Shown here one piece after another: positions 1 through 7,065 of a stretch of 16,214 nucleotides of DNA. Origin of the DNA: UBA11524 sp965646445 (lineage in GTDB: Bacteria > Bacillota > Clostridia > Christensenellales > Aristaeellaceae). The translations under genes and the position numbers were made by a program. Location: contig CBFFZW010000064.1 in assembly GCA_965646445.1 (NCBI GenBank), forward strand, positions 1 through 16,214. Direction: 5' to 3'. Numbering within the stretch: the first letter of the stretch is position 1; every line of letters begins with the position of its first letter. The notes below the pieces were generated by a model, which saw only the letters and a list, made by a program, of their open reading frames with translations, was not told the DNA's origin and did not search any database.

Positions 1-114
1 CTTGTTTCGCACCGTAAAGTCAATGCACTGACGGCGGTTTTTGTGACAACTTCGCCCCTTTTTATCAGCTTTTTTTACTCAGGTTTCCCCAAGGAAGCTC
101 TTTCCTTCTATTGG
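1..114 (-). repeat. Left copy of a terminal inverted repeat with an outward-facing promoter-like end
   Basis: Read on the minus strand, this stretch aligns with 16100-16214 read on the plus strand, at about 93 of 115 positions by eye with two single-base gaps. It contains a short hairpin (GGAA/TTCC, arms AAGGAA at 101-106 and TTCCTT at 90-95 as read on the complement), a run of A (complement of the T-run near 70-76), a second A-rich stretch (complement of 59-63), and finally TTGACT (complement of 18-23). The outward direction therefore reads A-tracts, then a -35-like hexamer, then 17 bases to the window edge. This is the layout of an UP-element plus -35 box whose -10 would lie just outside. 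What it drives cannot be seen. No open reading frame is conserved between the two copies. Confidence 0.75.
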
Positions 115-234
115 TACAGCGAACAGAAACACCAGGCTTTTCGGCGCGTTCATTGCCACGCTCCCGTCCGCCCTCACCCGCTTGCCCCGCCGTCGGCATT
201 CCTGCCGTTCAATTCATTGGAAAACCGCTAAAAT

Positions 235-265
235 CCTTGACAATCAAGGCTTCGCGGAATAAAAT
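235..265 (+). promoter_or_regulatory. prfC promoter with a palindrome over the -35 box
   Basis: TTGACA at 237-242 and TAAAAT at 260-265 are separated by exactly 17 bases, an almost consensus sigma-A promoter. Transcription would start near 272, giving a leader of about 30 bases before the prfC start. The -35 lies inside a perfect inverted repeat, CCTTGA-CAA-TCAAGG (235-249), which could be an operator half-site pair or chance overlap. Between the terminal repeat and this promoter (115-234) nothing else was recognised. Confidence 0.8.
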
Positions 266-300
266 GAGATGTTGTGACGATCAAAGCCAGGAGGGATTTC

Positions 301-1920
301 ATGCTGCCCACGACCGATACCCAGGCCTATCAGGACCGACTGCACCAGCAGGTGGAGAAGCGGCGAACCTTCGCCATTATTTCCCACCCTGACGCGGGCA
401 AGACCACCCTCACCGAAAAGCTGCTGCTCTACGGCGGCGCCATCCGCTCCGCCGGCAGCGTCAAGGCCCGAAAGAGCGACAAGCACGCCACCTCCGACTG
501 GATGGACATCGAGAAGCAGCGCGGCATTTCCGTGACCTCCTCGGCCATGCAGTTTGAGTTTGACGGCTATCATATCAACATCCTGGATACCCCCGGCCAT
601 CAGGACTTCTCCGAGGATACCTACCGCGTGCTGGTGGCGGCGGACGCGGCGGTGATGCTCATCGACGCGGCCAAGGGCGTGGAGGCCCAGACCATCAAGC
701 TGTTCAAGGTCTGCCGGATGCGCAACATCCCCATTTTCACCTTTGTGAACAAGATGGATCGCGCCGCCAAGGATCCCTTCGCGCTGATGGAGGAGCTGGA
801 GCAGGTGCTGGGCATCCGTTCCTGCCCCATCAACTGGCCCATCGGTGTGGACGGCGACTTCCAGGGCGTGTACCACCGGGACACCCGCATGGTGGAACTG
901 TACGCCGGCGGCAACCACGGCCAGACCATGGTGGACAAGACGGACGTCGCCATCGACGATCCCGCCATCAGCCGGGTGCTGGAGCAGCGCTACCTGGACA
1001 GGCTGAATGAGGAGGTCGAGCTGCTGGACGAGGCCGGCGACGCCTTCGACCTGGATGCTGTGCGCCGGGGCGAGCTGACGCCCATGTTCTTCGGCTCGGC
1101 GGTGACGAATTTCGGCGTGGAGCCCTTCCTGGAGCGGTTCCTGCAATATACGCCGCCGCCTTTGCCCCGGCCCTCCGACGCGGGGCTCATCACCCCCGAG
1201 GAGCCGTATTTCTCCGGCTTCATCTTCAAGATTCAGGCCAACATGAACCCCGCCCACCGGGATCGTCTGGCCTTCATGCGCATCGTCAGCGGCTCCTTTG
1301 AGAAGGGCATGGAGGTGTGGCATTCCGGCACGGGCAAGCAGGTAGCGCTCAAGCAGCCCCAGCAGTTCATGGCCGACGAGCGCGAGGCCGTGGAGGAGGC
1401 CTGGGCGGGCGACATCATCGGCCTGTTCGATCCCGGCATTTATCAGCTGGGCGACACCCTGTCCGGCGGGCCGAAGATTCATTATGAAAACATCCCGGTT
1501 TTCGCCCCCGAATTCTTCAACCGCGTCCGGCCACTGGATTCCATGAAGCGCAAGCAGTTCCAGAAGGGCATCAGCCAGCTGGCCGAGGAGGGCGCCATCC
1601 AGACCTTTGTCCGCACCGAAACGGGCCGGGAGGAATTCATGGTCGGCGTGGTGGGCGTTCTGCAGTTTGAGGTGCTGGAGCATCGGCTGAAGAGCGAATA
1701 TCAGGTGGACATCGTGATGGAGGGCATGCCCTTCCACTTCGTTCGCTGGGTCGCCAAGACGCCCAAGCCCGTGGAAGACCTGAAGCTGACCTCCACCTCG
1801 GGCCGCGCCAAGGACAGCCGCGGGCGCGATGTGCTGCTGTTTGAGAATGAGTGGAGCATCCGCCTGGCCTGCGAGAACAATGAAGGCCTTGAACTGGCTG
1901 AGACCGCCAACCGACTGTAA
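301..1920 (+). CDS. prfC: Peptide chain release factor 3 (RF3), translational GTPase
   Basis: RF3 uses GTP to remove class I release factors RF1/RF2 from the ribosome after peptide release and contributes to quality control after miscoding. The 539-residue product is close to the usual RF3 length (about 530). Visible GTPase motifs are the P-loop DAGKTT at residues 31-36, the switch II motif DTPGH at 96-100, and NKMD at 150-153. SHPDAGKTTLTEKLLLYGG and the SDWMDIEKQRGISVTSS region are characteristic of RF3 rather than EF-G. The later part has the domain II beta barrel and the RF3-specific C-terminal domain. An in-frame GTG at 274 exists, but the ATG at 301 has AGGAGGG at 289-295 with a five-base spacer, so 301 was chosen. 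It is the first gene after its own promoter, and the gene behind it is another translational GTPase, typA. Confidence 0.97.
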   Translation: MLPTTDTQAYQDRLHQQVEKRRTFAIISHPDAGKTTLTEKLLLYGGAIRSAGSVKARKSDKHATSDWMDIEKQRGISVTSSAMQFEFDGYHINILDTPGHQDFSEDTYRVLVAADAAVMLIDAAKGVEAQTIKLFKVCRMRNIPIFTFVNKMDRAAKDPFALMEELEQVLGIRSCPINWPIGVDGDFQGVYHRDTRMVELYAGGNHGQTMVDKTDVAIDDPAISRVLEQRYLDRLNEEVELLDEAGDAFDLDAVRRGELTPMFFGSAVTNFGVEPFLERFLQYTPPPLPRPSDAGLITPEEPYFSGFIFKIQANMNPAHRDRLAFMRIVSGSFEKGMEVWHSGTGKQVALKQPQQFMADEREAVEEAWAGDIIGLFDPGIYQLGDTLSGGPKIHYENIPVFAPEFFNRVRPLDSMKRKQFQKGISQLAEEGAIQTFVRTETGREEFMVGVVGVLQFEVLEHRLKSEYQVDIVMEGMPFHFVRWVAKTPKPVEDLKLTSTSGRAKDSRGRDVLLFENEWSIRLACENNEGLELAETANRL

Positions 1921-1950
1921 GGCAGGGGCGCGTTGTGCGGCGTGCATCCT

Positions 1951-2135
1951 CGGGGAGTCCGAGGGGCCGCAGCCCCTCGCATCGCCGCCTGTTACGCGTC
2001 CCGGTGCGCTTGTCGCGCGGCGGGATCCCCCAGTGCGGCTCGCCCTCCGCGAGCCGTGCTTCTACCTACCCCACCCGAATGGGATTCTTAAGGGGCATGC
2101 GCCCCTTAAGCGGAGTCCAGAGGCAGAGCCTCTGG
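1951..2135. repeat. Mosaic of five palindromic hairpins between prfC and typA
   Basis: The 230-base gap between prfC and typA holds five back-to-back hairpins. They are: CGAGGGGC/GCCCCTCG (1960-1967 with 1972-1979, loop CGCA); an 11-base stem with one G-G mismatch and one wobble (1999-2009 with 2015-2025); CGGCTCGC/GCGAGCCG (2036-2043 with 2049-2056); CTTAAGGGGC/GCCCCTTAAG (2087-2096 with 2101-2110, loop ATGC); and CCAGAGGC/GCCTCTGG (2117-2124 with 2128-2135, loop AGA). The first and last are each preceded by the same GGAGTCC (1954-1960 and 2112-2118), which suggests two diverged units of one repeat family. None is followed directly by a T-run, so they do not look like intrinsic terminators. 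The array resembles REP-like mobile palindromes of GC-rich Clostridia. This is inferred from structure only. Confidence 0.75.
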
Positions 2136-2142
2136 GAAGGAG
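2117..2142 (+). promoter_or_regulatory. Hairpin abutting the typA ribosome binding site
   Basis: The stem CCAGAGGC/GCCTCTGG (2117-2135) ends one base before the typA Shine-Dalgarno AAGGAG at 2137-2142. The ATG at 2151 follows with an eight-base spacer. No promoter was seen between prfC and typA, so typA is probably read through from prfC. This hairpin could then limit ribosome access or protect the 5' end of a processed message. The position is seen directly; the regulatory role is inferred. Confidence 0.45.
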
Positions 2143-2150
2143 TTGTTTTT

Positions 2151-3974
2151 ATGATCCGTGAAGATATCCGCAACATTGCCATCATCGCCCACGTTGACCA
2201 CGGCAAGACCACCCTGGTGGATCAAATGCTCAAGCAGGGCGGCGTGTACCATGAGAACCAGCAGACGGTGGATCGGGTGATGGACTCCGGCGACATCGAG
2301 CGCGAGCGCGGCATCACCATTCTGGCGAAGAACACCGCCGTCCACTACCAGGGCCACAAAATCAACATTGTGGACACCCCCGGCCACGCCGACTTCGGCG
2401 GCGAGGTGGAGCGCGTGCTGAAAATGGTGGACGGCGTGCTGCTGCTGGTGGACAGCTTCGAAGGCCCCATGCCGCAGACGCGCTTTGTGCTGAAGAAGGC
2501 CCTGGAGCTCAAGCTGAAGGTGCTCATCGTCATCAACAAGATCGACCGGCCCGACGCCCGCTGCGACGAGGTGGTCAACGAAATCCTTGACCTGCTCATC
2601 GACCTGGACGCCGACGAGGCCACCCTGGACAACCCCATCCTCTATGTGTCCGCCCGCAGGGGCACGGCCACCCTTGATCTGGAGACCCCCGGTGAAAATC
2701 TGCGGCCCCTCTTTGACGCCATCCTGCAGTACATTCCCGCGCCGGAGGGCGAGGCTGAGGGCCCCGCTCAGGTGCTGATTTCCACCATTGATTACAGCGA
2801 GTATGTGGGCCGCATCGGCGTGGGCCGCATCACCCGGGGAACCTTCCGGGAGGGCATGAGCGTCGTCCACACCAACCTGGAAACGGGCGTCACCAGCGGC
2901 CAATGGCGGCTCAGCGGCCTGTACCAGTACGACGGGCTGAAGCGCAGCCACGCCAGGGAAGTCTCCATGGGCGACATCGTGGCCCTCAGCGGCGCGGAGG
3001 ATCTCTCCATCGGCGATACCGTGTGCGACCCCGCCCAGGTGGAAGGCCTGCCCTTCGTGAAGATTTCCGAACCCACCGTGACCATGACCTTCCAGGTTAA
3101 CGACAGCCCCTTCGCGGGCCGGGAGGGGCAGTATGTCACCAGCCGTCACCTCCGCGCCCGGCTGATGCGGGAATTGCAGACGGACGTGTCCCTCCGGGTG
3201 AACGACACCAGCTCCACCGACGCCTTCGAGGTCTGCGGCCGGGGTGAACTGCACCTGTCCATCCTCATTGAGAACATGCGCCGCCAGGGTTATGAGTTTG
3301 CCGTCAGCAAGCCGCAGGTCATCTACAAGGAGATCGACGGCGTGAAGTGCGAGCCCATCGAGCGCCTTGTCGTGGACACGCCGCAGGCCAGCGCGGGCGC
3401 CGTCATTGAGAAAATCGGCCGCCGCCGGGGCGTGCTGGAGCACATGTCCGGCCTGGATCGGGTGCGTCTGGAATTCCTGGTGCCCTCCCGGGGCCTGTTC
3501 GGCTATCGCAGCGAGTTCATGACCGACACCCGGGGCGAGGGCATCATGTCCTCCGTCTTTGAGCGCTACGAGCCGGTGAAGGGCGACATCCCCCACCGCA
3601 ACGTGGGCGCGCTGGTCTGCCACGAGACCGGCACCAGCTCCTCCTACGGCCTGTTTTACGCCCAGGAGCGCGGCACGCTGTTCATCGGCGCGGGCCAGGA
3701 GGTCTACATGGGCATGATCTGCGGCCAGAACGCCCGCCCGGACGACCTGGTGGTGAACGTGTGCAAGCAGAAGCACGTCACCAACATGCGCAACGCCTCC
3801 GCCTCGGAGGACGCCATGCGCCTGATCTCCGTCCATCCCCTGTCCCTGGAGGAGTGCCTCGAATTTATCGACGATGACGAGCTGCTGGAAATCACTCCCA
3901 AGAACCTGCGGATGCGCAAGCGCATTCTGGACGCCAACCTGCGCAGCCGGGCCAACCGCCAAAGCAACGCTTGA
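2151..3974 (+). CDS. typA: TypA/BipA ribosome-binding GTPase
   Basis: TypA (BipA) is an EF-G-like GTPase that binds the ribosome and helps large-subunit assembly and growth under stress such as cold. The 607-residue product has the same length as the E. coli protein. The motifs are clear: HVDHGKTTL (P-loop G18-K19-T20), DTPGHADFGGE at 75-85, and NKIDRPDAR from 129. The C-terminal part carries the BipA-typical segments GRGELHLSILIENMRRQGYEF and TRGEGIMSSVFERYEPVKGD. The reading frame stays open upstream to 1935 through the palindromic mosaic. The start at 2151 is preferred because of AAGGAG at 2137-2142 and because the conserved family N-terminus (IRNIAIIAHVDHGKTT) begins there. It lies downstream of prfC on the same strand with no visible terminator between them. 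Confidence 0.98.
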   Translation: MIREDIRNIAIIAHVDHGKTTLVDQMLKQGGVYHENQQTVDRVMDSGDIERERGITILAKNTAVHYQGHKINIVDTPGHADFGGEVERVLKMVDGVLLLVDSFEGPMPQTRFVLKKALELKLKVLIVINKIDRPDARCDEVVNEILDLLIDLDADEATLDNPILYVSARRGTATLDLETPGENLRPLFDAILQYIPAPEGEAEGPAQVLISTIDYSEYVGRIGVGRITRGTFREGMSVVHTNLETGVTSGQWRLSGLYQYDGLKRSHAREVSMGDIVALSGAEDLSIGDTVCDPAQVEGLPFVKISEPTVTMTFQVNDSPFAGREGQYVTSRHLRARLMRELQTDVSLRVNDTSSTDAFEVCGRGELHLSILIENMRRQGYEFAVSKPQVIYKEIDGVKCEPIERLVVDTPQASAGAVIEKIGRRRGVLEHMSGLDRVRLEFLVPSRGLFGYRSEFMTDTRGEGIMSSVFERYEPVKGDIPHRNVGALVCHETGTSSSYGLFYAQERGTLFIGAGQEVYMGMICGQNARPDDLVVNVCKQKHVTNMRNASASEDAMRLISVHPLSLEECLEFIDDDELLEITPKNLRMRKRILDANLRSRANRQSNA

Positions 3975-4042
3975 CGGCAAGTTCGTTGCACCTTTTGGTT
4001 TGTATATCCCCGCGAATGACTCAATATGAGGAGGAAATTACG

Positions 4043-5329
4043 ATGAACGTATCTGCCCATCGCGCTTTTTCCCTGCTGAAGGATCTGGCCTTCGAGCGCG
4101 TCAGCTGCTCCGAGGCGGAGACCCGCGCCGCCCTGCGCCTGCTGGCGGAGGCACAGTCCGCCGGGGTTCAGGCGGCCATCGAGCCCTTTACCGTGCCCTG
4201 CGGCCGCGTTCATCACGCCCGGCTGGTGGTGACCGAGCCTTACCGCAAGGAGTATGAGGTCACCGGGTACGAGCGTGCCCAGTCCACCCCCGAGGGCGGC
4301 GTCGACCTGCCCTTCTACTACGCCGAGAACGGACTGCCCGCCCATCTGGGCAACGTGAAGGGCAAGGCGGTGCTCATCAACGGCCGTCTGGGCCGCAAGG
4401 CTTACAAGCACCTGCAAAAGAACGGGGCCGCGGCCATCCTGACCTTCTCCGGCTCCACCATCGACCGCCGCAGCGAGACCGACTGCGACATCCGCAAGCT
4501 GCGGGAAATGCTCACCGACGACTTCGGCAAGAACGTCGCCCTGAACATGCGGGCCGAGGACGCGGCGGAAATGGTGCGCCGGGGCGCGAAGAAAGTGCAC
4601 ATCGAGCTGACGGCGGAGGACTATGACGGCGAGAGCCGCAACGTCTGCGCGGTGATCGAGGGCATCGAGAAGCCCGAGGAAATCATCTCCTTCGGCGCGC
4701 ACTACGACAGCGTGTACTTCTCCACCGGCGTGTATGACAACATGGCCGGCAGCGTCATCATCATGGAGCTGCTGCGGTACTTCGCCGTCCACAAGCCTGC
4801 CCGCACCATGAAATTCAACTGGTACGGCTCCGAGGAGCAGGGCCTGCTGGGCTCCAAGGCCTGGGTGAAGGCCCACGCCGACGAGCTGGACAAGCATGTG
4901 CTGATGATAAACGTGGACGTAGCCGCCGCCACCCTGGGTCAGAACGCGGCTCCCGTGCTGGGCACTGACGCCGCCACCGCCTATGTGGACGGCCTCATGC
5001 GCGAAATGGGCGCGGCCTGCGACGTGAAGTCCGACATCTACTCCTCTGACTGCATCCCCTTTGCCGACCACGGCATCCCCGCCGTCAACCTGTACCGCTC
5101 CGGCACGGCGGGCGCCAACTACATCCACGACCGCCGGGATAACCTGAAGTCCGGCTACATCGACGAGCGTTCCCTGGACATCACCCTGCAGCAGGCGCTT
5201 TTCCTGGCCCGCCGGGTGGACGGCGCCAAGGTCTTCCCCATCGAGCGGAAGATCAGCGACGACATCCGCAAGAAGGTGGACGAGTACCTCTTCAAGACCG
5301 ACAAAAAGCAAGAAGGCGAAAAGCAATGA
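4043..5329 (+). CDS. M28 family zinc metallopeptidase with an apical PA-like domain
   Basis: M28 enzymes are di-zinc aminopeptidases or carboxypeptidases. The full metal and catalytic set can be read in this 428-residue protein: H220 (GAHYDS), bridging D232 (YDNMAG), catalytic E264 and ligand E265 (GSEEQGLLGS), D292 (NVDV) and H362 (YIHDRRD). About residues 100-140 (GKAVLINGRLGRKAYKHLQKNGAAAIL) resemble a protease-associated (PA) domain inserted before the catalytic fold. No signal peptide or membrane segment is evident, so it is probably cytoplasmic and acts on small peptides. The start is set by AGGAGG at 4029-4034, eight bases before the ATG; an upstream in-frame extension to 3971 has no such site. 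The stop overlaps the cinA start (ATGA), indicating translational coupling. The substrate cannot be deduced. Confidence 0.9.
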   Translation: MNVSAHRAFSLLKDLAFERVSCSEAETRAALRLLAEAQSAGVQAAIEPFTVPCGRVHHARLVVTEPYRKEYEVTGYERAQSTPEGGVDLPFYYAENGLPAHLGNVKGKAVLINGRLGRKAYKHLQKNGAAAILTFSGSTIDRRSETDCDIRKLREMLTDDFGKNVALNMRAEDAAEMVRRGAKKVHIELTAEDYDGESRNVCAVIEGIEKPEEIISFGAHYDSVYFSTGVYDNMAGSVIIMELLRYFAVHKPARTMKFNWYGSEEQGLLGSKAWVKAHADELDKHVLMINVDVAAATLGQNAAPVLGTDAATAYVDGLMREMGAACDVKSDIYSSDCIPFADHGIPAVNLYRSGTAGANYIHDRRDNLKSGYIDERSLDITLQQALFLARRVDGAKVFPIERKISDDIRKKVDEYLFKTDKKQEGEKQ

Positions 5330-6582
5330 TCGCGGAAATTCTCTGCGTCGGCACGGAGCTGCTCATGGGCCAGGTGCTCAACACCAACGCCCAGTTCATC
5401 GCCCGGCGGCTGACGGCCCTGGGCATCAGCCAGTACCATCAAACCGTGGTGGGCGACAACGCCCAGCGCCTGGAGGACGCCTATCGGCTGGCCCTCTCCC
5501 GGGCGGATGTGGTCATTACCTCCGGCGGCCTGGGCCCCACGGTGGACGACATCACCAAGCGCGTGGCGGCGAAGGTCGCGGGGAAGGAGCTCATCCTCTT
5601 CCCCGAGGCGGAGGAGCTGGTGCGCACCCGCTTCCGCCAGTATCACCGGAACATGACCATGAACAACCTCAGCCAGGCCATGTTCACGGCGGATTCCACC
5701 CTGCTGCTCAACGCCCATGGCACCGCGCCGGGGGCCATCGTTCCCATGGGGGAGGGCAAGGTGGTCATCCATCTGCCCGGCCCGCCCATGGAATTGCAGC
5801 CCATGTTCGTCAGCCAGGTGGAGCCTTACCTGCGGCAGCGTTCCGGCCGGATGCTGGTGAGCCGGTACATCCGCGTCTTCGGCATGGGCGAGGCCGAGGT
5901 GGATCAGCGCCTGGCCGACCTGGAAAACCAGGATAACCCCACGCTTTCACCCTACTGCTCTCTGGGCGAGGTGCAGCTGCGGGCCACCGCCAGCGCCGCC
6001 ACGGAGGCGGAAGCCGAGGCGCTGCTCGCGCCCCTGCTGGCGGAGGTGCAATCCCGGCTGGGCCAGGTGATCTACGACATCGAGCCGGATGACGGCGGCT
6101 CCCTGGCGAAGTCCGCCGTGGACGCGCTGAAGCGTCGCGGCTGGACCGTCGCCACCGCCGAAAGCCTCACCGGAGGCATGATCTCCGCCAGTCTGGTGGA
6201 GGTTCCCGGCGCGTCCGCGGTGGTGCGGGGCGGCTTCGTCACCTATCAGACGGACACCAAGACCGTCCTGCTGGATGTGCCTGCCCAGACCATCGAAGAC
6301 CACAACGTGGTCAGCGCGGAGGTGGCGATGGCCATGGCGGAGGGCGCCCGGGCGAAGCTGGGAGTCGATATCGCCGTCAGCGCCACCGGCCTGGCAGGCC
6401 CCGACGGCGGCACCCCCGAGCGCCCCGTGGGAACGGTCTACCTGGGTGTATCCACCGCTGGGCACACCTACCCCATCCGCCTGTCCCTGACGGGCAGCCG
6501 GGAGCGCATCCGCACCCTGGCCATGAAAAGCGCCGTCAACGCCATCCGCCTGGAGGCGCTGGGGCAGAGCAAAGCCGACTGA
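5326..6582 (+). CDS. cinA: CinA-type protein: MoCF-like domain plus nicotinamide-nucleotide amidase
   Basis: The 418-residue protein has the full two-domain CinA layout. The N-terminal molybdopterin-binding-like (COG1058) domain covers roughly residues 1-170, with GTELLMG and SGGLGPTVDD at 66-75. The C-terminal PncC-like deamidase begins near 255, with AESLTGG around 278-284 and the conserved ATGLAGPDGGTPERPVGTVY block. PncC enzymes hydrolyse nicotinamide mononucleotide to nicotinate mononucleotide for NAD salvage, and the N-terminal domain is linked in related proteins to ADP-ribose pyrophosphatase activity. In some Firmicutes cinA is a competence gene followed by recA; here recA is not next. 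The start overlaps the M28 stop by four bases, with AGAAGG about nine bases upstream. The name is secure; the competence role is not shown here. Confidence 0.95.
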   Translation: MIAEILCVGTELLMGQVLNTNAQFIARRLTALGISQYHQTVVGDNAQRLEDAYRLALSRADVVITSGGLGPTVDDITKRVAAKVAGKELILFPEAEELVRTRFRQYHRNMTMNNLSQAMFTADSTLLLNAHGTAPGAIVPMGEGKVVIHLPGPPMELQPMFVSQVEPYLRQRSGRMLVSRYIRVFGMGEAEVDQRLADLENQDNPTLSPYCSLGEVQLRATASAATEAEAEALLAPLLAEVQSRLGQVIYDIEPDDGGSLAKSAVDALKRRGWTVATAESLTGGMISASLVEVPGASAVVRGGFVTYQTDTKTVLLDVPAQTIEDHNVVSAEVAMAMAEGARAKLGVDIAVSATGLAGPDGGTPERPVGTVYLGVSTAGHTYPIRLSLTGSRERIRTLAMKSAVNAIRLEALGQSKAD

Positions 6583-6704
6583 CTGCGGTCAACGAGTCCA
6601 CGGCCTCAACAAAATGGATTGATACCACATGATTGCGTCTGCCGCGCATATTTTTCCTCCCTGTGGTTATGCTATGAGCATCAACCGCAAGGAGGAATTT
6701 TTCC

Positions 6705-6899
6705 ATGATGGATACAATCTCGTTGCTTCTGGTCATTATCGGCGCCATCAACTGGCTGCTGGTGGGCGTGTTCCAGTTCGATCTGGTCAGCTGGCTCTTC
6801 GGCGGCCAGGGCGCCATCGTCAGCCGGATCATCTACACCCTGGTGGGCGTGGCCGGCCTGTGGTGCATCTCGCTTTTGTTCCGCGATAAGAAAAGCTGA
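6705..6899 (+). CDS. DUF378 family small membrane protein (YuzA-like)
   Basis: This 64-residue protein consists of two hydrophobic helices, about residues 5-26 (LLLVIIGAINWLLVGVF) and 38-58 (IVSRIIYTLVGVAGLWCISLLF), ending in a charged RDKKS tail. The GAINWLLVG and YTLVGVAGLW motifs are the signature of the DUF378 family, which includes B. subtilis YuzA; its function is unknown. AAGGAGG at 6689-6695 lies nine bases before the first of two consecutive ATG codons, so 6705 was taken over 6708. An intrinsic terminator follows 17 bases after the stop, and the 122-base gap from cinA suggests a separate transcript, although no convincing promoter was seen in that gap. Confidence 0.88.
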   Translation: MMDTISLLLVIIGAINWLLVGVFQFDLVSWLFGGQGAIVSRIIYTLVGVAGLWCISLLFRDKKS

Positions 6900-6916
6900 G
6901 GGCGGCACGACAAAAG

Positions 6917-6940
6917 AAGGCGGCAGAGACCGCCTTTTTT
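6917..6940 (+). terminator. Intrinsic terminator after the DUF378 gene
   Basis: AAGGCGG (6917-6923) and CCGCCTT (6930-6936) form a perfect seven-base stem with a six-base loop, followed by a run reaching six T (6935-6940). This is a standard rho-independent terminator and isolates the smc promoter downstream. Confidence 0.93.
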
Positions 6941-6985
6941 GATGCCTCCGAAAACGATTCCGAGACCCGTTTCCACCGCTTTTTC

Positions 6986-7014
6986 TTGTGAACCGCCGCG
7001 AAATATGGTATAAT
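6986..7014 (+). promoter_or_regulatory. Strong extended -10 promoter of smc
   Basis: TTGTGA at 6986-6991 and a perfect TATAAT at 7009-7014 are 17 bases apart, with TGG directly before the -10 (extended -10). The start of transcription would be near 7021, leaving a leader of about 45 bases before the smc ATG at 7066. With the terminator just upstream, smc clearly starts its own transcript. Confidence 0.9.
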
Positions 7015-7065
7015 CATTTCTCGGTATGGCCACCCGTGAGGGCGGCCCTTACAACGGAGGAACCT

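Noticed and set aside
244..1947. 567-residue open frame on the minus strand opposite prfC
   Set aside because: It is antisense to a complete, motif-perfect prfC; its His/Ala/Gly/Leu-rich composition is typical of GC-rich shadow frames, and no ribosome binding site or family motif is seen.
1951..2135. CRISPR array or tandem repeat
   Set aside because: The hairpins differ in sequence and spacing and there is no repeated direct unit of constant length with spacers.
1935..2150. N-terminal extension of TypA through the palindromic mosaic
   Set aside because: The frame is open, but the encoded residues are unlike any TypA, and a proper ribosome binding site and the conserved N-terminus mark 2151 as the start.
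2106..3980. 624-residue open frame on the minus strand opposite typA
   Set aside because: Shadow frame created by GC-rich third positions of typA; low-complexity His/Val/Gly composition and no recognisable domain.
3704..5326. 540-residue open frame on the minus strand opposite the M28 gene
   Set aside because: Runs across the typA end and the M28 gene without motifs; antisense artefact.
6583..6704. Promoter for the DUF378 gene
   Set aside because: A TATGCT near 6668 has no acceptable -35 at 16-18 bases, so it was not annotated.
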